63,908 nucleotides of DNA from Polymyxa betae (taxonomy: Eukaryota > Endomyxa > Phytomyxea > Plasmodiophorida > Plasmodiophoridae), in assembly GCA_003693705.1 (NCBI GenBank), contig RBZT01000993.1:1-63908 (forward strand), read 5' to 3'. Positions within the stretch are counted from its first letter, which is position 1; the number at the start of each line of letters is the position of its first letter. The position numbers and the translations under genes are program-made. The notes beneath the pieces were generated by a model that saw nothing but the letters and a program-made list of their open reading frames with translations, searched no databases and was not told where the DNA came from. This document shows positions 38,529-49,663 of this stretch, piece by piece.

Positions 38529-39010
38529 TGAATAAATTTGTATATCATGCTGTTGGCTTCATTCAACTGAATTAGTTCTCAGCAGGTATTTACAAATTGA
38601 ACATTGTTCTGAATCAGAATCCTGTACATTATATTTCTATATTGAATAATACCCTATTACAGATAAAAGAGATGGTTAAACATATGAAGATGTTGAGAAT
38701 TGTATCACAATAGATGATTGATCAGATTTACATCAGTTTTAGTTATTACTTTAATATCAATATATGAGATGATATCTCGATTATATTCTCGTATTAAAGC
38801 AACACGTGTTCAATCATGTTTAATTTCTCAATATTACCATCATTCTACCAATCTCAACAGCTCTTCAATTTGCTTAAATAAAGCTGAGAGACAAGATCAT
38901 CAGCGATTTAATTCCTGTGACTATTTGTCAATTATTCATATTTTCAGATATATCCAGAATAATCTCGAATTTGGATTCTCTTGTTCATTATTGTGCAAAT
39001 CCACAATTCA
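38529..39010. other. Intergenic between divergent genes
   Basis: AT-rich. The signal-peptide exon of the LRR gene might be here, but I could not identify it. An ORF at 38718-39116 (plus) overlaps the rhomboid start in another frame and is not supported. Confidence 0.4.
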
Positions 39011-40102
39011 ATGGGCGCTCGTCCTTTTGTTGTGGACGGGTTTGCAATGGCACCTGAATGTCCCAAATCTCCAGAGATTAAGCCCATTATTGATGAACAA
39101 TCTCATTCTCCTCTAGCAGATCAACCAGCTCCCGAACGTCATCTAATCAATTATGTCGATTCTGAGCCGCCTTCACGTTATCAAAGTTTAGCTTTGCCAG
39201 ATGGTCGATCTTATTATTTCGATGTTGAAGTAGTTCGTTCTCCAGTATGGATGATTGATGCTCTTGTTATATTTAACATTATCTTAACATTGGTGATATT
39301 CGGTCGTAATTCCTGGAGACTTGACAATGTTCATTCAAATCCATTAATAGGACCTAATGTCACTGTATTAGATCAATATGGCTTAAAGAATACATCTCGT
39401 ATAATCAATAACAATGAATGGTGGCGTCTATTATCATCAATATTCCTTCATGCTGGTGCTGCTGATCTCATATATACTTTATTAATATTGCTTATTGCTG
39501 GTATTCCTCTGGAATCTGCCTATGGATTTCGTGCAATCATTTTCATATATTTAAGCTGTGGAATAATGGGTATGGGAGTTAGTAGTGTATTTACACCATC
39601 AATGTATAGTATTGGAGGTGTTGCTGCTAGTGTTGGATTATTAGGTGCACGTATTGGTGATGTCACTAAGAATGGACTTGAATTAAGACGAGGTCGTGTT
39701 CAAGTCACATTAGCTATGACGATTGGCTTATTTCTTCTTGCAATTGGTATGGGACTCATGCCTTTCATTGATAATGTCGCCATCATTGTAGCATTTGGTA
39801 ATCGTTAATAACACTCCTATCATTTGTTGATAATCACATGATCAACAGGAATGGGATTTCTGGCTGGCTTGGCACTGCTAAAACTCAATATCAAAATTGG
39901 GCCAAACGTCCAGAAATCTAATTTAACACTGGTGGAGTTATTAGCTGGTGTCTGCTGGCTACTTTTAGTAACTAGTGCAGTTCTAAATTTTAATGAGATT
40001 AGATCTGGAAGGCCTTGTTTTTATTGCACCCTTCCATCATGGTTTCCCTTATGCATGGAGACCAAATATTGGACATGCGCTTCTCAATTTGTCAAGAGCT
40101 AA
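39011..40102 (+). CDS. Rhomboid-fold membrane protein lacking catalytic Ser and His
   Basis: The layout is that of eukaryotic secretory-pathway rhomboids: cytosolic N-terminus, a first membrane span (VWMIDALVIFNIILTLVIFG), a lumenal loop (NPLIGPNVTVLDQYGLKN), EWWRLLSSIFLHAGAADLIY, then further spans. The active-site Ser motif GASG is replaced by GGVA (SIGGVAASVGLLGA; Val204 at the Ser position), and the His of DNxAH is Ile258 (FIDNVAII). The rest of the helix motifs are kept. It is therefore predicted to be a pseudoprotease, like iRhoms or Derlins in principle. One intron follows 39798. The C-terminus (CFYCTLPSWFPLC) is Cys-rich. Start at ATG 39011, because the longer frame begins with TTG. 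Confidence 0.8.
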
Positions 40103-40151
40103 TCAATCAGTGCTCTAATAATCAATAATATATTACTGAGTGATATTATAG

Positions 40152-42190
40152 TTATCCTCTGTGGATAAGAATAGGGGTATCATCCTCAAATGTTGATTCT
40201 GTAGATATTGAGATTCGTTTCCTTGGCGGATTAAACGAAGTAAATTTAGATGTTCTCGGCAATACAGTTAAACTATGGAACAGAAGTGGCGACAAAACGA
40301 AAGACAGAAAGGTGAGCGCCAAAACATGGAGGTAATGTGTTCTGCTAATGATTTCCAGTTGATATCCCTGTCAGCAAAATCAGATAGACGACCACTGAAA
40401 CTTTTTTAAGAATAAACCTTTGCGGCAAGAATCATACTGAATTCAGCCACAGTAGAAATACTGAGTCCAATTGCTAACGAATTTGCTTTGGATTGTCCAG
40501 AAAGCTTCGAAACAACGAAACCTGAGACAAACTTGACTAAGATCACAATAACGAGCGTTCCAAGAATAGTCCATAAATGAAATAAAATGAACCGAGGTGA
40601 TAACAGCATTCCTATACTAGCGAATAGGATCCCTAAGCTTAAAGTCAGACTCCCTAAACTGACCGAATTTGTCAATACCCGAAAACATGTGAATCAAAGG
40701 GCGAAGTTTAGTTACAGCATTTCGGCCTAAATCTGAATCAGACAGAATCATACCTGGATGATTGAATCAATTAGATTGTAATTTAGCAATTTGATGAAAC
40801 TGGCTTACCTGCTGTCATTGCGCCAAATTCTATTGATAATCCAACTAAAGTGGATATGGCGCTAAACACAGCACATAGAGAAAGAATTGACATTAGAAAC
40901 AGCTTTGACGCTGGGCGATCGAGCAAGGTGCTAGTAAGCTTTGGTAATGCTTTCCGAGAAAACCAGATGGAAAAGAAGGTCAAAGCAGCTCCATATATTA
41001 ACTGCTTCATGACAATAAAGATGCCCAGTGGACCAAAATAAAGAGCGTCCTGAACATAAAGTTAAAGAAAACATGAGACCTGATAATAGCAAACCGGAAG
41101 ACAAAGAAGAAATCCCATGAATAAATCTTGCCCAGTAAGGATAGAGATTGCAATTTTCAAGGCTTGATTACTGTGTGCAGAATCTCCTTTCAGCTCAAGC
41201 GTTGAGGTCGAGCTAGAAAGTGCCATACACAATGCAAACATTATAGTAGAACGAAGACCAGCAGCATGGATATCCATGAACGTTGAGAGAAAAGACGGCA
41301 CGATGACGACAATGGTAAAGAATTGTGCTAAAAATGCAAATGCTGTCATTCGATACGAGCGATGCAGAATGTCGCGATCGAACGAAACACCGCTTTCAAA
41401 GAGCAATAAGGAAATACCAGCTTGAGCCAAGCTATCAATATATTTGACATTTGAGGCATGTAGCAAATTTAATCCACTTGGGCCAACAGCCATTCCACCA
41501 ATAATAAATCCTGGACAAGAAATTAAACCTAAACAGTGGATTTCAACAACATAACACGTACCGAGAAATACAGGCAACTTGTAATATTCAGCCCCAGCAG
41601 CTGCCATTGTAGCAGCTATCAGTAAACAAACAAGATCGGCAACAAATGTAGGGCTTTCTTGTAGTAAAGCTGGATCGACAGCCTTCTCATCCCTTCTCTC
41701 TGGTGGAGTCAAATCTCCATCTTGCGTCTGAACCAATCCCGTGTCATAATCTACAACCTTTGGATTTTCAATAGCAGCATCTTTGGCGTTCCTGAATTCC
41801 TCCAATTGAATGCTTAGCTTTGCATTCAATTGCCTTTCAGCTTCAAGCTGGACTCTAGTTTGGTTTAGCAATTCGCCGACGTCATCCATAATTGTAGTAT
41901 CTTCCTAAAGTTTTTCAGACTATGAATCTCGTATAGATATATCCAAGCAATACTTGTAATGTCTGCATGACATTCAACTGATGATTGAAGGTGGTATTAT
42001 CTGATGTGCTGATCTCTGGGATCAATATCTCTTTAGATGGTTCTGATGTAAAGTTGGAAGTGGAACTGGGAAAAATTGGAATATGCACATCTGATTCTGC
42101 TGTCGAGGTCGATGTGGATATCAAGGTAAGTAAGGCCAGTAAACAGGAGATATGGTTGGGTGGGACTTGATCTGGAGATCTCCCAATCAT
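40152..42190 (-). CDS. Cation/proton antiporter, CPA2 (Kef/TMCO3-like)
   Basis: The first exon has a signal-peptide-like segment (HISCLLALLTLISTSTSTAES) and an N-glycosylation-rich linker. After an intron follows a short coiled coil (LLNQTRVQLEAERQLNAKL), then the monovalent cation:proton antiporter-2 domain: FIIGGMAVGPSGLNLL, SLAQAGISLLLFESGVSF, LSSSTSTLELKGDS, ILTGQDLFMGFLL, FSAISTLVGLSIEFGAMTAG, LGILFASIGM and AIGLSISTVAEFSMILA. The coiled coil ahead of the antiporter matches TMCO3. A 51-nt intron (41511-41561) is in frame and must be removed to close the first antiporter block. The tail after LHVLALTFLSFVLSPLL is polar. Predicted to exchange K+ or Na+ for protons in an internal membrane. 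Confidence 0.85.
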
Positions 42191-42370
42191 GATTATCTCG
42201 CAATTAATAATCAGCGGCCTACCACCTCTATAGATGAGACGCAGACGGTAAATACAGAGGCAGAGAGGGACGTGTTCTATGATGTTCCACCTGACTACAT
42301 TCATAATTGCAGTCAGACTCAGAGGTTCCTTCCATAAATCTATTCCTACCATTCAAGACATTCCAGTGAT

Positions 42371-45300
42371 TTATTTCACAGCCGTACGGCTTCCAATCTT
42401 GCCCTCTCGTAGCTGCAGGCTAAAATCGGATGGCTGTGAGCCCATGAATGCTGCATAAATCGATGTGAAGCGCTGGCGTTCAGCGGCTGATACAGATAGG
42501 CGACTGTTTTGGAGGGCTTGGTCGATATGAAACCCTGTTATGATAGCGTGATTAGATCTTTGCTCAATTGCTTCATGAACAGCAGCGATGTGAGCTGAGT
42601 TCAGAACGCCCTGCAGATCCGCCCCGGTATAGTTCGATGTCCTTTGAGCGATATCGGACAGATCTATATCAGACTTTAAATTCAACTTTCTGGAAAGCAT
42701 CCTTAAAATGCTTAAACGAGCATCAAAGTCGGGTATTCCACAATATAAGCACTTGTCGAATCTTCCAGGTCTAAGAAGTGCTGGGTCCAACAGATCAGGA
42801 CGACTTGTAGCTGCCAGAACATAAACCCCAGTTCTTAGTTCAACACCATCCAGATGACATAACATCTGATTAACAACACGATCAGTAACTCCAGTGCTGT
42901 CGGCTCCACGTCGAGGAGCTATTGACTCGAATTCATCGAAGAATAAGATACATGGTGCGGCGGCGCCAGCACGGCTAAACTGTGCACGAATTCCCTGCTC
43001 GCTTTCACCGATATATTTATTCAGCAGCTCAGGTCCTTTGATAGAAATAAAGTTCAAACCACATTCACGGGCGACAGCTGATGCAACTAACGTCCTACAT
43101 CGAACTGACTCAGTCATCCTTACGAGCAACAAGTTACAAGATACTTTCCGCAGCCAGGAGGGCCAAAAAGAAGCAGTCCTGATCGTAGCTTTAAAGGAGA
43201 TTGTTGAAACAGGAATGGGTATCGAGCAGGAAGTTCGAATGTTTCTCTTAAGGTCTTGCGAACTTCTTCGAGACCGCCAATATCCGACCAAGAAACGTCT
43301 GATGTCTTTAGATCAATACCTTGCCTCGATCTGGGTGTAAAATCATTCAGAACAGATTCGATGTGAGATCTGAAATGAAATCAATACTTCAATTACAGCG
43401 ATTTGATATTTGTTACGTCTTAAGATGGATGACTGCTGACTTTTCTTGTGACAACGCTGTATGGACCGAATGCTCAATGATCTTGACAATATCTTGAGCA
43501 ACAAATCCGTCGCTTTTATATGCGAAAAAATCCAGATCGAGGTCGCTGAAGTCTATTCCTTTGACTTCTAGGCAGTCCATAATAATGTCTTTCCTGATAT
43601 CATAATCTGGTACAGGCAAGGCAACTTCCATTGAGAATGCCCCTGGGAAGCGAAGAGATGGATGTATAGAAGAATAGGTGGATGATGATGCAACCCATGT
43701 TATAGGAAGATGTCGATACACATTCTTAACTGCAATTAACAGATCTGCTAGATATTCCGATATCTGGGTGACACGCAATCCCAGACCGGAGTCGTTTTCT
43801 GCAGGACATGGAAGCAAACTATCATAAAATCACCAATCAATTGACTACAACAGGAAAATTTTACCTATCAAGATCATCGAATATGATAATGGAAGGTGAT
43901 TGCGAAATTGCAGTGTTAATGACGGATTTCAAATGCGCTTTGATATCGTCGGTTTTATCGGAAGCCATCGCAGCGCAGCTGATCCAGAATTCAGCCGCCA
44001 ACACATTTTGATCGACTAACAAACGTTTGGCAAGAGCATGTAAGAAAAAGCTTTTGCCCACACCAGGATTTCCAGTGAGGCAGATCCCACTGAAAAATCG
44101 TGAATGGGGCAGCTTTGAAAATCTATTTTCGAAATGTTGATCTGATAGTTTCCCCAAACAAAGAGCCAGCCGTGAAGATATAGAATCCAGCAAATTCGGA
44201 AATACAGAACATCTTATAGAATGATCAGCATCATCAACGAAAGAATCAGACATTTTCGATTCGCCAAGAAACTTGACATGCAATAAAGTATGGCCTTGAC
44301 CAAGAACTATTACGGTGTCTTCTGAGCGAATACTCCAAATATTCCCAATATTATCTTCAACGGCCACATCTGGGCCAATAAGAACGACATCTTGATCAAC
44401 AACTATATCGATAATTTCACCATCGGCAGCATCGATTTGCCCAGCTCTTCGAACCAATAATGCAGGAATGGATCCCATATTTGATGCATCGATTTCGCTA
44501 GGATATTCGCAGAGGCGATGTACGATAATGTGTTCGAATCTCTGAACGCCTAATCGGGATCTTAACATTGGAGGAAGTAGAATGTGTCCTGAACTGCAAT
44601 TATTGGTAGCAACCAGCTGAACTGTAATCTCTTGCTTGCCATGCAACCGGGCAAAAGCTAATGGCGGTAATTCCAACGACTCAAATACTGACTGCCTAAC
44701 AGCAACTCTATTAGAGCCAATGCGATCGATACAGTGATTGACTCGAAGTCGAACGCTATCAGCAATAGTTCTAGGTGATGATTCAGAAAATGACTTAGCG
44801 CTTGGCTTTACCACAATTTGGGAATTACGGCCAAGTTTGACGAAATCACAGCCATTGTTCGCAGCCGAAACAACACGGATATAAACTAAAGCCTGATTCT
44901 TGATCCAGAATGGAAACTTATTGCCCACTTCCAAAATGTCGACTTGGTTTAGAAATTCAGATTCAATGTATCCGGCTGTAATTCGTCATATAAATCCATA
45001 CTGATGTCGTCATGGTACCCAATACCTGAACTGGCTATGATTTCCCAATCATCTAGCGAAACTGGTTCAACAAGAATTTGCGAACAAGTAGGAATGGCGT
45101 GATATCGTCTGTGTGAAGATTAGGGCTTCGTTAAAAAATAGTCATCAGACATTTACGGTTTACATTCAACGTTGATATACACATTTTCTGGAATACCAAG
45201 GCATCGTGCAAAAATGGGAGATATCTCAAGCGATTCTTGTGTAGAAGACGGCCGCAGCGTCGAGGCACCTACAAAAGCAGTTCCGCAATCCCATGTCAAC

Positions 45301-45422
45301 TTTAACGGGAACGATCCCTTTGTCGAAGAAGCCTTTTGAAATAATGGTGGCGGAAGGGATATGAAACAGGTCTGAATGGATCCATGATAGCTAACAATAA
45401 GATTTGTAGATGCATTGATCAT
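42371..45422 (-). CDS. PEX1: Peroxin-1, AAA ATPase for peroxisome receptor recycling
   Basis: The N-terminal PEX1 double-psi barrel domain is in the first exon ([30 protein letters not shown]). A long exon carries the linker and the start of the first ATPase (D1): [19 protein letters not shown] (Walker A) and [11 protein letters not shown]. The D2 ATPase is well conserved: [19 protein letters not shown] (joined across a 48-nt intron), [20 protein letters not shown] (signature of Pex1), [16 protein letters not shown], and the arginine-finger region [20 protein letters not shown]1 with PEX6 pulls PEX5 off the peroxisomal membrane. The organism therefore has peroxisomes. Start set at ATG 45422, after a GTG in the same frame. 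Confidence 0.95.
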
Positions 45423-45627
45423 CACTAGGTAGCTGTATAATATTTAAATAATATGGGAGTCTGGACTACGCAACTATTAAATCCAAATAAAGTTCATGAT
45501 AAATAACACCTGGAATAACTAACTGGCTCTACCGCATGGCATGTAACATCAACTGTAACGTCACTACAGATGCAAACGTTGATTTCAGACAATTGATTCA
45601 CTTTGATATCAAACTGAACATTGCCAA

Positions 45628-46782
45628 ATGATGGCAACTGAGGTGTCGTGTCTAAGGCAGCCGCTACCTTCCATCAACGCCATTGATGAAGGAGCCACGG
45701 CTTGCAGTAGCAGTAGTGAAGAGGAGTATCATGTCAATCTGAATGGGCACCACTCTGCTAGGCCTTTTACTTCGTTAAAGTCCAAGGTCGACAAAACCAA
45801 AGCAATCCAGATAGACCCAGTTTCTGGTAGTAAGCGCCCACGAAATCAAAAGTCTCCAGTTTCTGCCACAGATTTACTGAGAGCCGCCAAAATGGCTCAA
45901 GCAGCAGGAGTTGGCAAAATACAATCGATGAAGCTAGCACGGTACTCTATGGAACCGCCACTTAAGAGAAAGCTTACAAACGACAAAAAACCTTTTATTG
46001 CCAATCGTGTTCGTGCTTTAGCTGTGAAAAATAGCTCCAATGTTTCCGAGCCAATTTATACGGCTACTTCAGCAAATACCGATTTGTCCAACTCCAACCA
46101 GTCTGCAGACTTCGTAAAATTGGAGAAAGCTTTACGTACTGTTGATACTATGGCTGTTGTCGGAAGACTATGTCGAGTTGACGGGATAATGCCCGATCTT
46201 GCTTTACATGTTGTCTATGAATACCTCAGGTTCCTTATTTTGCTTATTCGATGCCAAGATTGGAATGCTACAATGCTATGGCCTTCACCAATGGTTGATT
46301 TCGCATGGCGCCAGCATGTTCTGGACACAGTTAAGTATCTCTCTGATTGTCAATCAATCTGCGGCCGATTTATCCATTATAATCCCGATGCTGAATTAGG
46401 CGGCCAACAGCTTTGTGCTATCAAGTACTCGCGAACTTTAGCTCTTTACAAGAGCGTATTTGGAGATCCTCCAATAGGGATTTGGCCAACAGAGCAGGAC
46501 TTGATTCCAGACAACAGTTTACCCCATCCAAATTCTGAAGTTTCGACATGCATTCAGCTTATCTGTCGTATTCCAACAGGGACGACGACAACCATTGAAG
46601 TAAATCTTGGCGATAGTGCTGGACAGATCTTCGACAAATTGAAAAACTGGGAAAATGTCTCACTTGACTCGCATATCTTGGTGTTGAACGGTGATATATT
46701 AAATCCAAACAAGCTAATGAACAGCCTCGAGTTGAAGCAAGGCATGTTCATTGACGTTATCCCTGCAATCAATGCCAGATAA
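45628..46782 (+). CDS. Protein with WHxH-like (GRDP/DUF1399-type) middle and C-terminal ubiquitin-like domain
   Basis: A single 384-residue frame. Residues 1-160 are polar and basic (SGSKRPRNQKSPVSATDLLR), probably disordered. Residues about 185-290 include FLILLIRCQDWNATMLWPSP, MVDFAWRQHVLDTVKYLSDC and CGRFIHYNPDA, then LYKSVFGDPPIGIWP. This resembles the glycine-rich-domain-protein module found in plants, oomycetes and algae, whose core is VDxxWHxHxLxT; here the first His is Arg (AWRQHVL). Residues about 300-384 look like a ubiquitin-like fold (TIEVNLGDSAGQIFDKLKN, HILVLNGDILNPNKLM, LKQGMFIDVIPAI) that lacks a Gly-Gly end. The function is unknown. The domain assignments are by eye. Confidence 0.65.
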   Translation: MMATEVSCLRQPLPSINAIDEGATACSSSSEEEYHVNLNGHHSARPFTSLKSKVDKTKAIQIDPVSGSKRPRNQKSPVSATDLLRAAKMAQAAGVGKIQSMKLARYSMEPPLKRKLTNDKKPFIANRVRALAVKNSSNVSEPIYTATSANTDLSNSNQSADFVKLEKALRTVDTMAVVGRLCRVDGIMPDLALHVVYEYLRFLILLIRCQDWNATMLWPSPMVDFAWRQHVLDTVKYLSDCQSICGRFIHYNPDAELGGQQLCAIKYSRTLALYKSVFGDPPIGIWPTEQDLIPDNSLPHPNSEVSTCIQLICRIPTGTTTTIEVNLGDSAGQIFDKLKNWENVSLDSHILVLNGDILNPNKLMNSLELKQGMFIDVIPAINAR

Positions 46783-46956
46783 TGCACCCAGCTAGTTTTA
46801 ACCTACAATTCTTATATACACATACCTATCGATTTTAAAGCAAAGCTATTGCTCATAAATATTGCTGTTTATAATGCCAATAAAACAACATTATTACTGA
46901 AACCGGGAGATCGATTACAGGTACATTGAGAAGTTATTATTATGAAATGACAAGTG

Positions 46957-47435
46957 ATGTCGACTTCAGAACAGATCTTTATTGTTTATAAATATGTTGC
47001 TCCATCATTAAAGCAAGCTCCTATAATTTGTCCTGGAACATTGTTGGCATCAAGTAACATACCTCATGTTGCAGATTACTAGCTTTAACATCATGTTTAG
47101 CATGGACAATCCATCAAGATTCTTCATTTACATTGGAATATGACAATAATGAGCATCCTTTTATTACAAGGTTAGACAGAAACTATTCTGTAAAGTCGCT
47201 TATCATCAAGCCGTACAGATTAGTCTCCGAAATTGCAAACATATGGATTGACAAGAACTCAACGTGGATACTGAAGATACAATGGAAGACAAAAGCAGAG
47301 ACTGAGATATTTTTAACTCAAGAGAGAGCGAAGCTAATTCACGCGCTAGGGTTTCCAAAACAAGAAAAAATTGATATGCATTGCATTGAACAATGGGCTC
47401 AGAAGAATTCACCGGTAATATTACTTTCAGTCTGA
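46957..47435 (+). CDS. Small unrecognised protein, probable membrane segment
   Basis: Exon 1 from ATG 46957 reads MSTSEQIFIVYKYVAPSLKQ..CPGTLLAS; a 29-nt intron ending in TAG at about 47083 joins it to TLTSCLAWTIHQDSSFTLEY and on to the stop at 47433-47435. The product is about 150 residues. The segment TLLASTLTSCLAWTI could be a membrane span. The second half is a beta-type region (SVKSLIIKPY, TWILKIQWKTKAETEIFL). No family is recognised. The splice is inferred from frame. Confidence 0.45.
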
Positions 47436-47713
47436 AGCCAAAATTGACTTCGGTTAGCTATTGAATGAAATCAAACAATATCATGACTCTCCGGGAAAAA
47501 ATAATCAAAGAAAACAGAACGAGAAAAACAATAAGGAAATCCTAGGACATGATGACCACATAGAGAGAAAAGCTGGAGAAGAGATCTCTGTCTGTAATCC
47601 AGTATGATATGTTTGATGTGCTGTTTATATGATAATCTGAATATTCTAGTTACCCATTACAGTCGAAGGATATCTCAAGAAACGCATACGAAATCAATCC
47701 TTATTTTCCAAAG

Positions 47714-48206
47714 CTATAAACAAGGTAAAGTGACATCGCCAACCAATAAAATATAAAAAACGATAATAACAATGTTTAGACTGAGCACAAACGATGGTTC
47801 CGGCTCCAGCAGGTAAAACGGAGAGTCATCTGATTTGGTAAAATCTAAGGAGTGGTTGGTAATAGGCAATTCGATCCGGAGCTGGTGCCTTATTGCAATG
47901 GAGCAACAGCACTAATGGGAAAGAATGGAGATCAATCGTTGTAATTGGGATCAATCCACCATCAGAAGATCCATTGGTGCTGGAATTTAGAACTGCTAGC
48001 CTAACCGAGCCTGTCTTTTCCGCAATGGCAGAGACAGTGAAAGACGCTATGATTTGGAGACATGCAATGACCCAGTTAATCCAATGAATGATATTAAAAA
48101 GACCATGTCGATAGGAGATTATATCTGTATGATGTTTAACAACCAAACTACCACATACAGCTCTTGATAATAATCTATACAGTACTGTATGTATTATATA
48201 GACCAT
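47714..48206 (-). CDS. Possible small secreted or membrane protein (structure unresolved)
   Basis: Two protein-like stretches occur in different minus-strand frames. The upstream one (48100-47890) has a hydrophobic start (WINWVIACLQIIASFTVSAIA) like a signal peptide, then GSVRLAVLNSSTNG. The downstream one (47890-47714) reads RIELPITNHSLDFTKSDDSP, then a membrane span (FVLSLNIVIIVFYILLVG) and a stop at 47714-47716. I could not find a splice that joins them cleanly, so either a frameshift or an unseen intron is involved. If joined, it would be a type I membrane protein. The 5' edge at 48206 enters a tandem duplication and is uncertain. Confidence 0.3.
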
Positions 48207-48305
48207 GTCGATAGGAGATTATATCTGTATGATGTTTAACACCCCAAAACTACCACAAACAGCTCTTGATAATAATCTATACAGTACTGTATGTATTTAT
48301 TATAT
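48101..48305. repeat. Tandem duplication of about 100 bp
   Basis: Copy 1 (48101-48200) and copy 2 (48201 to about 48305) both begin GACCATGTCGATAGGAGATT and continue with only a few substitutions and small insertions. They lie between the divergent small membrane-protein gene and the RING gene, so they may duplicate promoter elements. High similarity suggests a recent event. Confidence 0.9.
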
Positions 48306-48410
48306 TACTACGGAGAAATTGGCAATATACAGGATATTACTAATATGATATGCGGCCGTTTGCGCCATTGAATTCTGGCCAGACATCTAGGCTACGACTA
48401 TATACGAATC

Positions 48411-49634
48411 ATGTCGTATCGGCAACCAGGCCGAACAGGATTAAGATTTAGTGAACTGATACGAAATCAGCTCTATAGGACTGAGACCACAGCATCTTCT
48501 GACATCAATCAAGATGATCTGGTTCAGATTTACCTAGTGCCAGATAATGTCTCAGATACTGGACAAGGAGCACCACCTGCTTCAGCAGCTGCTATTGAAT
48601 CACTAATCGAGATCACCATGACCTCTGATATGCTACAGAAAGATTGTGCTGTATGTCGTGATGCTATAGTATTTGGTGATCTAATGAAGCAATTACCATG
48701 TCAACATCATTTTCATACTAACTGCATTGTACCATGGCTAAATCAACGGAATACTTGCCCAATCTGTCGTCATGAATTACCCACTGATGATGAAGATTAT
48801 GATATGAGACGGCAATCGATTCGTCGAATAGAATACAGTCCTGTTCGACAATTTCCATCTCCATCAATAATGTCTGAGGAGACTCAAGAAACAGATGACA
48901 ATGAATCAGAGAATGTCGAAGAAGGCGGTGATCATGACCACCAAATTATTGATCGTCAAGATTCCGAGTTCAGTCTAGAAGGAGTACTTGTTGATGATGA
49001 CAATTACGCGATCAGTTACGAAGAAGGCGACGAATTCGACAGATTTGAATGGGTGTCTGATTGGGACAATGTCTCAGATGTATTATTTCGGGAATTAATG
49101 GACTATGAAAGGAGTGATAACAACAATAATGAAGGCGATGATGGTGACGGCAGCTATAGCTTCGGGTCGGATCGACATTCCCGATTAATGGATGGCGCTA
49201 ATCTGCGTCTTCAGGAGCGATTAAATCGCTATATGGCGCCATTACGTTCAGAGATTGCCCGCCTTCAACATCAACTCAATAACGCCATACAATCGCTACG
49301 TTATGAACGTGCTCGCAACGAGCAATTGCAGAGGCATTCACATATTCTGAATGGTCGTTTTTCCAGATCCGACACAGAGACATTAACGGTTCAGCAGCTT
49401 CAGCATATGGAACTTCAGCTGCATCAAGTCCATGAACAAATTTGTCAGGTTTTAGAGTGTCGTATTCAACAACAATCTGCATCTCAATGTCTACGTTGTG
49501 GATCCTTAATTGATGTTATACTACGACCATGTAATTGTACCTGTTGCTGTCAATCATGTGTCATATCTGGTCTAATACGATGTCCTGCATGTTATCAACT
49601 TATTGGTTCATTTCGACCTATTCATATCAGGTAA
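48411..49634 (+). CDS. Double-RING E3 ubiquitin ligase-like protein
   Basis: A single 407-residue frame. An N-terminal RING-H2 (from Cys79: CAVCRDAIVFGD, PCQHHFHTNCIVPWL, CPICRHELP) resembles RNF126/RNF115 and plant RHC1-type ligases, and keeps all eight zinc ligands. The middle is very acidic (ESENVEEGGDHDHQ, DDDNYAISYEEGDEFD), then a coiled coil (LRSEIARLQHQLNNAIQSLR). At the very C-terminus (from Cys360) is a second RING of the HC type: CLRCGS, RPCNCTCCCQSC, RCPACYQLIG. In this one the usual His (PCxH) is Cys. Ends only 29 bases from the convergent BUD22 gene. Confidence 0.85.
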   Translation: MSYRQPGRTGLRFSELIRNQLYRTETTASSDINQDDLVQIYLVPDNVSDTGQGAPPASAAAIESLIEITMTSDMLQKDCAVCRDAIVFGDLMKQLPCQHHFHTNCIVPWLNQRNTCPICRHELPTDDEDYDMRRQSIRRIEYSPVRQFPSPSIMSEETQETDDNESENVEEGGDHDHQIIDRQDSEFSLEGVLVDDDNYAISYEEGDEFDRFEWVSDWDNVSDVLFRELMDYERSDNNNNEGDDGDGSYSFGSDRHSRLMDGANLRLQERLNRYMAPLRSEIARLQHQLNNAIQSLRYERARNEQLQRHSHILNGRFSRSDTETLTVQQLQHMELQLHQVHEQICQVLECRIQQQSASQCLRCGSLIDVILRPCNCTCCCQSCVISGLIRCPACYQLIGSFRPIHIR

Positions 49635-49663
49635 TTGTCATATAATACACTATTACAATCTAT

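Noticed and set aside
47893-48087. Plus-strand 64-residue ORF
   Set aside because: Antisense to a minus-strand stretch with a signal-peptide-like segment; neither is proven, but the plus ORF lacks any feature.
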